Shown: one piece after another, positions 16,542 through 22,919 of the stretch
Layout: each line of letters begins with the position of its first letter
Position numbering within the stretch: the stretch's first letter is position 1
NCBI GenBank assembly: GCA_016929795.1
Contig: JAFGIA010000083.1
Span: 1-25,739 of the forward strand
DNA length: 25,739 bases
Origin: Anaerolineae bacterium
GTDB taxonomy: Bacteria; Chloroflexota; Anaerolineae; JAAYZQ01
Direction: 5' to 3'
The notes under the pieces: generated by a model
Databases searched by the model: none
Told to the model about the DNA's origin: nothing
The model's input: the letters and a program-made list of their open reading frames with translations, nothing else
Program-made: the position numbers and the translations under genes

Positions 16542-17435
16542 TCAGTACAAACTGCCCATCCGCTCACGGTGAGCCAGGATGCGGCGGTCGATGGCCTGCA
16601 CCACCCGATCGGTCAATCGTTCGACGTCGACGGGCAGCATGCCCTGCTCCACTTCCACTTCCACGCCGGGTGCCAGGTATGATCCATCAGCTACACCCTT
16701 GGCCTGGGGCGGGTGAGCGGCGGTGGCAGAGGCAGCGGCGGTGGCGATCACCGCGGTCCGGGCCGTCTGGAGTGTCACGTTGCGCCCGGGCGGTGGCATC
16801 TCCACCCGCTGCCGTGCTGTGGTCACCCTGTGCACGATTTGCACGCTGCGGGTGGTAACCAGGTGATCCATGCCTTGCCCGGGTTGGGCAAGGACCTGGA
16901 CCGTCCTGGTCGCGGCACCCGGCGCGACCCGCTGTAGCGGCAAGACACCGCGCAAGGGTGAGGTGGCAAGGCTCTCAGCAGCTGGTGCGGCAAGCACCCG
17001 CTCCTGGCCCGGCAGCGTGATCGTCTCGCGCCGGACAAAGACCCGTGTCTCGCCCAGGCTCGCCATAGCGGCGCGGGCAGGTGTGCCCTTGCGGGTGGAC
17101 AGTACTCCAGAGACAGGCGCGGCGCGCACTAGAGCTTGGGAGATGGCTTGGTGGATTGCCAGGTGCACGTGGGGAGCCAAGTGCCGCACGGTCTGGGACC
17201 CGCGCTGCAGCCGGGCGACGACGGCGGTCATCTGGCGCACAAAGCGCATGGCGACGGCGTGGCGCAGCTCGAACCGTCTGCCATACCGCGCACTCAGCGC
17301 TTTGGCCCACGTCCCCGTTGCCGCGAGCCGGCCCGCCCATGCAGGCCAGCGGTGGCTGGCGTTGCTAAAGTGCAATCCGTTATGGCCGGATCGCCGTCTC
17401 AATACACATGCCAGAAAGTGATGCACTCTGCCCAT
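16542..17435 (-). CDS. Hypothetical CIS-cluster protein with conserved C-terminal helix
   Basis: 297 aa from the ATG at 17435, 13 nt after the DUF6760-like stop; the longer frame upstream is a shadow of that gene. I do not recognise a domain. The N-terminal 100 residues are basic and rich in Ala/Arg. The middle (110-250) is low-complexity, with repeated Val/Thr/Ala strands and many Gln/Arg, and is probably partly disordered. The last 35 residues (VDVERLTDRVVQAIDRRILA, then HRERMG) look like a conserved amphipathic helix seen in small proteins of other CIS loci. The position between chaperone-like genes and the LysM adaptor suggests a role in assembly or attachment at the tube-baseplate junction. 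Confidence 0.7.
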   Translation of the reverse strand: MGRVHHFLACVLRRRSGHNGLHFSNASHRWPAWAGRLAATGTWAKALSARYGRRFELRHAVAMRFVRQMTAVVARLQRGSQTVRHLAPHVHLAIHQAISQALVRAAPVSGVLSTRKGTPARAAMASLGETRVFVRRETITLPGQERVLAAPAAESLATSPLRGVLPLQRVAPGAATRTVQVLAQPGQGMDHLVTTRSVQIVHRVTTARQRVEMPPPGRNVTLQTARTAVIATAAASATAAHPPQAKGVADGSYLAPGVEVEVEQGMLPVDVERLTDRVVQAIDRRILAHRERMGSLY

Positions 17436-17448
17436 CTCGTTATCTATC

Positions 17449-17658
17449 CTACGTCCCCGAGCTCTCGTTGATCCGCTGGTTGATAGTTGAGATCTCGGCC
17501 ACCCAGCGCCGCCGGTCGGCGTGCTCCAGCCCCAGTATCGCATCCAGCGGCCAGTGGAAGTGGTAGGCAATGAAAGCTACCTCCTCGTGCAGGGCGTCGA
17601 GGGGGTAGCCTAGTATCCCCCCAACGCAGCCGCCTCCGGAACGAACTCGTGCAGGCAC
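17449..17658 (-). CDS. DUF6760-like small protein (probably frameshift extension)
   Basis: The recognisable part is about 55 aa: LGYPLDALHEEVAFIAYHFH, then WPLDAILGLEHADRRRW. This matches the small DUF6760-type proteins found beside tube genes in eCIS loci. No good start exists: the only start codon upstream in frame is a GTG at 17658, without a ribosome site and 14 codons before the conserved part, inside the previous gene. The conserved sequence begins exactly where a -1 shift at 17616-17622 would enter this frame. It is therefore best read as the C-terminal extension of the upstream protein, giving a 175-aa fusion. The reading frame is certain; the mode of expression is inferred. Confidence 0.75.
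   Translation of the reverse strand: MPARVRSGGGCVGGILGYPLDALHEEVAFIAYHFHWPLDAILGLEHADRRRWVAEISTINQRINESSGT
17583..17637 (-). promoter_or_regulatory. Predicted programmed -1 ribosomal frameshift signal
   Basis: On the minus strand, GGAGG (17637-17633) is followed after exactly 10 nt by the heptamer G GGG GGA (17622-17616), in the correct phase for X XXY YYZ slippage of the upstream frame. The zero frame ends one codon later (TAC TAG, 17615-17610), while the -1 frame runs straight into the DUF6760-like sequence. A 5-bp hairpin (CCTCG at 17602-17598 with CGAGG at 17587-17583) lies 13 nt downstream. This copies the known layout of bacterial -1 signals such as dnaX (upstream Shine-Dalgarno, slippery run, stem). 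The signals are visible; their use is inferred. Confidence 0.6.
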
Positions 17659-17975
17659 TCGGGGCAGACGACGTGGCGGTGCCCGTTGTCCAATTGGTTG
17701 ATCTCGTTGTACAGATCCTGCAGGTACGCCAGATCCGTGGCATACAGATTTTCGATCGTCTTTGGGTTGATCTGGAATACACCTTCCAGCCGGGTGACGA
17801 CTCGGGACAGCAGGATCACGATGAGATATGCAGGGTTCTTCTGAACGCGAGGGTCCTTGAGGGGAAGAATCTCATCCGCGGCCGTTGCCCGGCGCATGGT
17901 CCCCTCCCGATGCAAGGTCCCGTCCTCGTCCAGATAGCCACATGGCAGCATGAACTCGAATTCGGTTTGAAACAT
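17610..17975 (-). CDS. Tail assembly chaperone-like protein
   Basis: 121 aa, directly after the tube gene (17 nt) with AGGAGG before the ATG. The sequence (FEFMLPCGYLDEDGTLHREG; ATAADEILPLKDPRVQKNPA; VILLSRVVTRL) is that of the short conserved proteins that follow the tube in eCIS operons and are called phage tail assembly proteins. The pattern resembles the Mu gp41/P2 E type of chaperone. Near the end lies a CPEC pair (102-105) flanked by His, half of a possible metal site. Phage tail chaperones are commonly made in a short and a frameshifted long form; the overlap with the next frame suggests the same here. Confidence 0.8.
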   Translation of the reverse strand: MFQTEFEFMLPCGYLDEDGTLHREGTMRRATAADEILPLKDPRVQKNPAYLIVILLSRVVTRLEGVFQINPKTIENLYATDLAYLQDLYNEINQLDNGHRHVVCPECLHEFVPEAAALGGY

Positions 17976-17992
17976 GCAAGCCTCCTATTCCA

Positions 17993-18427
17993 CTACGCAC
18001 GCTCCAGCCGTTCGTGCACCAATTCAAGCGTCTCGATCGACACGTCGTTGGCCTCTGCGTTAAAGTCGGGGCCATCCCATTTGGTCGGCCACGCACGGTA
18101 GAAATTCCAGCGTGCCACCTCCTCGCCTTTGCGATCGAGCACGATGATCGACCCGTCCTTGCGCTCGATCTCGCCCTTCACGATCTGATCGTGCCAGTCA
18201 TACAGCTCCCGGTCGTTGGTCATGCCCCATTTGAGCGTGATGTTGCTGTATTTGGTCATGCCTGGGATCTTGCGCAATGCTGTGTTCTCGCCGCCTTCAC
18301 GGTGCTCGATGACGTCGACGGTCGAGTCGAATCCGCTGCATTCCTGGAACGCTGCCCGGGTAATGCCGCCGATCTCGACCCAAAAGTTGTAATTGCCATA
18401 AGGATCGGACATGTCACCTGTCGCCAT
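17993..18427 (-). CDS. Inner tube protein (gp19/Pvc1-type)
   Basis: 144 aa, normal family length. The sequence begins with DPYGNYNFWVEIGGITRAAF and continues QECSGFDSTVDVIEHREGGE, RKIPGMTKYSNITLKWG and DWHDQIVKG, the signature of T4 gp19-like tube proteins. The C-terminus (VSIETLELVHERLERA) is also typical. It polymerises into the hexameric tube pushed into the target on contraction. GGAGG precedes the ATG, and the gene starts 35 nt after the sheath stop. It is the only tube-type protein besides the LysM adaptor in the window. Confidence 0.95.
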   Translation of the reverse strand: MATGDMSDPYGNYNFWVEIGGITRAAFQECSGFDSTVDVIEHREGGENTALRKIPGMTKYSNITLKWGMTNDRELYDWHDQIVKGEIERKDGSIIVLDRKGEEVARWNFYRAWPTKWDGPDFNAEANDVSIETLELVHERLERA

Positions 18428-18462
18428 TGTTTCCCTCCAGTCTGGTTTGTCTCGTGTCTCTG

Positions 18463-20421
18463 TTATACCTCGGCCACTTCAGAGCCGCCCGGCCAGATGC
18501 CAATGCGGACGATGATAAATTCCGCGGGATAGGTCGGGCGCACGCCGACCTCGATGTGCAAGCGGCCGAGCGCTTGCTCGGAGAACGGGTTCAGTGCCTC
18601 GTCGATGCGCACGTAAAAAGCGTCCTTGGCCGTGGCCCCGAACAGGGCACCGTCGCGCCACACGCGGGTCAGGAACTCGGTGATGCTGCGCCGCAGCTTT
18701 TGCCACAGTTGCAGGTTGTTCGGCTCGAATACGGCCCACTCGATGCCCTCCTGGATCGATTCCTCCAGGTACAGGAACAACCGGCGGATGTTGACGTACT
18801 GCCAGTTGCGGTCGGTGGCGGTGGTGCGGGCGCCCCACACCTTTGGCCGACCGCCAGGCTGGAACACGCGGATGACATTAATGCCCTGCAGGTTAAGCAG
18901 CCCCTGTTCCTGGTTACTCATTGTCGTTTGCACGCCGATCGCCCCGTTCACGTTTTCATTGGCCGGGGCCTTGTGCACTCCACGGGCATTGTCCACCCGG
19001 GCCATGATGCCCATCACGTGGCCCGAGGGCGGAACCAGAAGCTCTTTGCCCGTCGCTGCAGACAGGGTCTTGAGCCACGGATAGTAGAGCGCCGCGTAAC
19101 CGCGCGTCGAGTCGATGCTGCGGCGCTGCGCCTCGACACTCGGGTCACCGAACATGGGCACGCCGGGGATCGAATCCAGCACTGCGAAACGATCACCCAT
19201 CAGCTCGCAGTGAGCGATCAACGCCTGCTGCAATGCTGGCATCAACGCTGGATCCGCCGGATTCATCACGCCGGGCGCCGCGACTAGGGTGACCTCGTCG
19301 ATCTCGCGCAGCTTGTCGAGAGCCTCGAGATAATCGAGCAAGCTGATGCTCGACAAGTTCTCGTCCGTCCCGCCGGTGATGTTCACCTGCTGAGCGGCGG
19401 GCAGCGCATCCGGAAGAGGGGCCGTGGGCGGCGGCTCGATGAGCTCCAACTCCACCAGGCTGTCCTCGTGGTTGACCTTGGTGACATAGTAGCGCTCGTG
19501 GGCCGGGTCGAGACCCAGCCCAGTGTACGGCGACCCGGTGGCACCCTGCAACACCTGGAAATCGATCTCTTCTGACTGCACCGTGGCCGGATTGGTCATA
19601 TCGATGGCATTCTGCAGTCCCTCCCGGAGGGCGATACGGTAAGTCGTGGTCGCAGGGTTTGTCTGGAGATATTCGGCTTGGACCGACGTTGCCACGCCAG
19701 TTTCGCTCGTGCCGTTGTGCGTGATCGTCAGCACACTCCCGCTCACTAGCGTGTCTTGGGGCAAGGGATTGGCCGGTAGGATGCGGAGCGTCTGGTCGCC
19801 AGCCCGTACGTCCGCGAGCCGGACGGCCGCCGGTGCTGCCACACCCGGTGATCGATCGAGTGTGATGGTGGCGCCGGTGACGCGCGCTACCTGCGCCCGG
19901 GTCCCACCCACGTCAACCCAGTCGCCCGGCCGAAACTGCGCTGCCTCCCCAGCATCAGCCAGAGTCATCGTGCGTGCGGTGATGGTACCGGCCTGGCCCT
20001 GCGGCTGGTAGAGCGAGGCATTCTGGACGAGGTTGACCGGGGTGACTTGCACCTGGAGCGCGGCCGGGGGTGTCGCGCCCGGCTTGCGAGCCTTGACCCG
20101 CACCAGGTCTTCGGCTAGCTGATCCCGGTTTTGCAGCGCTCCCCGGCTGTAGGTGCCGTTGCTGGCACGCACCACGTAGCATGCCTGCCCGCCATTGTCA
20201 AAGAAGCCGCGCACGGCATGCCAGAGATAGGTGCCGTCCACGGGCTGCTCACCAAAGGTGGCCACAAACTGGTCCCAACTGGTGATCTTGGTCGGCTTGT
20301 CGAGCTCTCCTTTCTTCGCCAGCCCGATAAAGGCAGCGATGCTGGTGCTCACGCCCTGAATGGGCGCGCCAGGGGCGAATTCTTCAATGTAAACGCCTGG
20401 ATACGAAACTTGTACAGCCAT
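18463..20421 (-). CDS. Contractile sheath protein
   Basis: 652 aa from the second of two adjacent ATG codons, chosen because it lies six bases from GGAGG; the first ATG (20424) is only three bases away. The N-terminus VSYPGVYIEEFAPGAPIQGV and the strand GGQACYVVRA are typical of sheath proteins. The C-terminal part (LFLYLEESIQEGIEWAVFEP; RIDEALNPFSEQALGRLHIE, followed by VGVRPTYPAEFI) is the conserved handshake region. Residues about 125-350 are an added beta-rich domain that makes the protein longer than Pvc2-4-type sheaths and probably decorates the outer surface. There is one sheath gene here, where Afp/PVC loci have three. Confidence 0.95.
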   Translation of the reverse strand: MAVQVSYPGVYIEEFAPGAPIQGVSTSIAAFIGLAKKGELDKPTKITSWDQFVATFGEQPVDGTYLWHAVRGFFDNGGQACYVVRASNGTYSRGALQNRDQLAEDLVRVKARKPGATPPAALQVQVTPVNLVQNASLYQPQGQAGTITARTMTLADAGEAAQFRPGDWVDVGGTRAQVARVTGATITLDRSPGVAAPAAVRLADVRAGDQTLRILPANPLPQDTLVSGSVLTITHNGTSETGVATSVQAEYLQTNPATTTYRIALREGLQNAIDMTNPATVQSEEIDFQVLQGATGSPYTGLGLDPAHERYYVTKVNHEDSLVELELIEPPPTAPLPDALPAAQQVNITGGTDENLSSISLLDYLEALDKLREIDEVTLVAAPGVMNPADPALMPALQQALIAHCELMGDRFAVLDSIPGVPMFGDPSVEAQRRSIDSTRGYAALYYPWLKTLSAATGKELLVPPSGHVMGIMARVDNARGVHKAPANENVNGAIGVQTTMSNQEQGLLNLQGINVIRVFQPGGRPKVWGARTTATDRNWQYVNIRRLFLYLEESIQEGIEWAVFEPNNLQLWQKLRRSITEFLTRVWRDGALFGATAKDAFYVRIDEALNPFSEQALGRLHIEVGVRPTYPAEFIIVRIGIWPGGSEVAEV

Positions 20422-20482
20422 CATTTACCTCCTACGGATAGTTGGCCTGTCGATTCCATGGTCAGCCTAGCATGTGCTGCCA

Positions 20483-21421
20483 TCACGCCTTCACCGCCAA
20501 CCTCAGATCGTACTCCCCGGAAAGAGACGGGACATCGACGGGACGCGGCGCCGGTGCAGCGAACCCCTGGGCCCGGCAGTTCAGCTGATATTGGCCCGCC
20601 AGTACATTGCTGAAGGAAAAGCGCCCCAACTCGTTCGTCCGGGCAACCTGCAACGGCTCGCCAGCCGGCGTCTCGATCTGGACCCACGCGTCCGCCACCC
20701 GCTTCGTGTCTGGCCCTGTCACATCCAGGACGTGCCCGCCGATCTGGTAACGCGTCTCCACCACGTCCGGCTTGTCTACGCGCCGGTATTCGATGACTCG
20801 GGTCGTTACCAGCGGGCCGGTCAGCTGCGGCGCATAGATGACCGGCAACGTCACGACCAGGTAGATGGCCGGACGCCAGCGATGGTTGGGCCCCATCGTT
20901 CCCCAAAACTCGGCCAGCTTGGCAAAGCCCTCCACCGGCAGGATCTGCGTCGGCAGATCCACCTCCCGGATGCGCGCTGGTACCGCGCCAAGAGCAGGCG
21001 AGCCCGGTTCGTAAATGTGCGACGGGTTCAAGGGCGCCGAATTCATGAGCACAGCAGCAGCGTCGTATAGCAGCCGGTGCTCATCCGGCGTCGGCTCCAT
21101 TGCCTGGCTCGGCTGGCCCGGGTTCCATGCCGTGACCAGGTAGTGGCACTCCAGCCGCGCTGGCGCCTGTTCGTAGAGCACCTCGGTGTCCGGTGGGGTC
21201 GGCCCGTTGGGACTGGTAGGCCTGCGCGCGTTCGACCGCAGTTTCCGGTTCTCACGCAGGTCGAACAGGTACACGTTGAGTGCCATGTCCTGCAGATTGT
21301 TCCGGACTTCGTTGCGCCAGTCGTCGTCCGGCGGCTGGAAGCGGACCTGGGCGTGGGATGTGATGGCGCCTAGCTCGGTCAAAAACAGGTGCCGCAACAG
21401 GTTGTCCAGATGGTCAATCAT
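20483..21421 (-). CDS. Cap/terminator protein, DUF4255 (Pvc16-type) with Ig-like C-terminus
   Basis: 312 aa. Residues 1-205 are a DUF4255/Pvc16 N-terminal domain (MIDHLDNLLRHLFL; ALNVYLFDLREN; LECHYLVTAWN; LPVEGFAKLAEFWGTMG; PAIYLVVTLPV). Residues 225-312 resemble a carboxypeptidase-regulatory/transthyretin-like domain (GGHVLDVTGP..VADAWVQIETPAGE; TNELGRFSFSNVLAGQYQLN). Pvc16 family proteins end the tube and sheath at the distal end of the particle. The extra domain would sit at the outer face of the cap. The gene starts 29 nt after the coiled-coil gene and ends about 60 nt before the sheath start. Confidence 0.9.
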   Translation of the reverse strand: MIDHLDNLLRHLFLTELGAITSHAQVRFQPPDDDWRNEVRNNLQDMALNVYLFDLRENRKLRSNARRPTSPNGPTPPDTEVLYEQAPARLECHYLVTAWNPGQPSQAMEPTPDEHRLLYDAAAVLMNSAPLNPSHIYEPGSPALGAVPARIREVDLPTQILPVEGFAKLAEFWGTMGPNHRWRPAIYLVVTLPVIYAPQLTGPLVTTRVIEYRRVDKPDVVETRYQIGGHVLDVTGPDTKRVADAWVQIETPAGEPLQVARTNELGRFSFSNVLAGQYQLNCRAQGFAAPAPRPVDVPSLSGEYDLRLAVKA

Positions 21422-21450
21422 CGCCTGCCCTCACCGGGTGATCGTTTCCC

Positions 21451-22404
21451 TCAGGCCGTGCCCGTCGTGGCAGCCGAGGGCTCGGATCGCATGTCTTCCT
21501 CTGGAAAGTCGCGCACCTTCTTCTGAATACTGGCCGCACGCTGCTTCTTGGCCGCCTGGAGCTCATTTTCTTTCTCCCGTAGGTCCGCCTTCTTTTCGTC
21601 CAACTTGTCCTGTGTCGTAGCGAGCTTCTCGCGGGCGATCGTGGTTGCCTGCCGGTAGGCGTCGAGGGCGTCGCGCAGGTTCTGTTCCGTTTGAGAGTCG
21701 CTAACCCTCCTAAGATCCTCAACTGCGGCTGCTAATCCGTAACCGAGCAGAAAGGTCTCGCCGCCTTGCCCTTTCTGCCGGGCAGTCTCTGTCGCACTGC
21801 GCGCCTGAGCCACTGCCGCCATCGCCGCTTGGATCCGCCCTCCGAGCTGCTGCAGTTCGGTCTGCACCTCGCGCGCGGCCACCTCCATCCGCGTGACCTC
21901 TGCCTGGGTAGCCACCTTGGCCTCCTCAGCCTCGCTGACTGCCTGCCGCCGCGCTTCAGCATCGCCCTCGAGGTCTGTGATCCTATAGTCTGCCTCAGCG
22001 AACGCGGCGGCGATGTGCTGGCGGTAGGCATCGGACAGCTCTGCCTTCAGATCGTCAGCTAATTCGCCGAGATAGTCCTCAGCGTCCTCTAGGGCTGCCA
22101 GGGCCGCTTGGCGCAGAGGCGCCAGGCCATCTCTGATGGTCTTGACCTGGTTCACAAGCTGCCCGACCGCCTTTTTGCGGTCCTCCAGAGCTTTGCGCCG
22201 CGCTTCCTCCCGCTTTTGCGCCTCAGCTGCCCCCCGAAGCTGCTCGTCGGCGCTCTTTACCGCTTCTTCCTGCGCCCTGAGAAGCTGCTCCAGCTCGGCA
22301 AGCTGCTCTTCGAGGGTCTTGGCCGACACCGGTTCAGCAGGTGCGACCGGTTCGGCGGCTGGTAGTTCGTTGTCGACCTCGATTTCGTTTGCTTTCCAAT
22401 CCAT
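21451..22404 (-). CDS. Coiled-coil CIS-cluster protein
   Basis: 317 aa from the ATG at 22404, which has AAAGGAGG five bases upstream; a longer frame starting with GTG at 22539 lacks such a site. After an acidic Pro/Ala-rich leader (1-35), almost the whole protein is predicted coiled coil: heptads rich in Ala, Glu, Arg and Gln (EEQLAELEQLLRAQEEAV; QKREEARRKALEDRKKAV; AREVQTELQQLGGRIQAAM; REKLATTQDKLDEKKADL). A short non-coiled break lies at about residue 220-232 (GQGGETFLLGYGLA). No enzyme motif or signal peptide is seen. Its position directly before the cap gene is where Afp/PVC loci keep the tape measure and ATPase. A length-determining role is possible but unproven. Confidence 0.8.
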   Translation of the reverse strand: MDWKANEIEVDNELPAAEPVAPAEPVSAKTLEEQLAELEQLLRAQEEAVKSADEQLRGAAEAQKREEARRKALEDRKKAVGQLVNQVKTIRDGLAPLRQAALAALEDAEDYLGELADDLKAELSDAYRQHIAAAFAEADYRITDLEGDAEARRQAVSEAEEAKVATQAEVTRMEVAAREVQTELQQLGGRIQAAMAAVAQARSATETARQKGQGGETFLLGYGLAAAVEDLRRVSDSQTEQNLRDALDAYRQATTIAREKLATTQDKLDEKKADLREKENELQAAKKQRAASIQKKVRDFPEEDMRSEPSAATTGTA

Positions 22405-22919
22405 GGAAACCTCCTTTCCGAAGTTCAACCTCACACGATCCTGCTGGAGACGGACACCCTTGGCTTCTTCGTCTCGGCCGGACCCGCTGGATCCAGTCCA
22501 TCCTCCCGCTGAGCGCCGCGCACCTGCGGCGTTGGGCACCGCCTCAGGGACCTACTGTCGCTCACCCTAACCGGCCTCCGCGTGGCAGGTGACGAGCTTT
22601 GCTTGAGCAATACATGCACGCCGTGACCATCAGGATGGCGACGCGAGATTCGGCCCTCGCCTCCTCGACACGCTGCTGCCAATCCTCACCGGCCCTGATC
22701 TCCGTATCGGCTAGATGTGAAAGTCGCCGTATTCGAGCACCTTCAGGTGGGTGACCAGCCGTCGAACCATTCCTCGTCCTTGTGGCTATAGCTGATAAAA
22801 GGTTTTGTGCAACTCGTGGTGTGCTCATCTCCGGGTCAGGACGGCCAGCGAATTGAGATCGGCCTGTGACTTCAGAGTGGACTTTGCTTCGCAGTCGAAT
22901 CATCCTGGCCTCTCTACCC
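22405..22919. other. 515-base gap between cargo and structural genes
   Basis: Apart from the TIR remnant at 22610-22808 this gap holds no convincing intact gene. I searched the minus strand upstream of 22404 for promoter boxes and saw none close to consensus, so the structural operon may be read from further upstream. Confidence 0.5.
22610..22808 (-). pseudogene. Broken TIR-domain gene remnant
   Basis: Three reading frames hold consecutive pieces of one TIR domain. KPFISYSHKDEEWFD (22805-22761) is followed, after loss of one base, by RLVTHLKVLEYGDFHI (22761-22714). After a stop and a second shift comes ADTEIRAGEDWQQRVEEA, then RAESRVAILMV (22711-22622). This is the order of strand A, box 1, the BB-loop region and strand C in bacterial TIR_2 proteins. 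Similarity fades after about 22610, so the C-terminal half, including the region of the catalytic Glu of NAD-consuming TIRs, is lost. No ribosome site or intact start is visible. A 113-codon open frame at 22562-22903 covers only the third piece and is probably not a working gene. Confidence 0.75.

Noticed and set aside
17436..17570. 45-residue N-terminal extension of the hypothetical protein before the LysM gene
   Set aside because: It overlaps the conserved DUF6760-like sequence in another frame and is compositionally unlike the rest of the protein.
22562..22903. A 113-codon minus-strand frame taken as an intact small gene
   Set aside because: Only its middle (from 22711) matches a TIR domain; the N-terminal third is an out-of-frame reading of the earlier TIR fragments, so it is better seen as part of a pseudogene.
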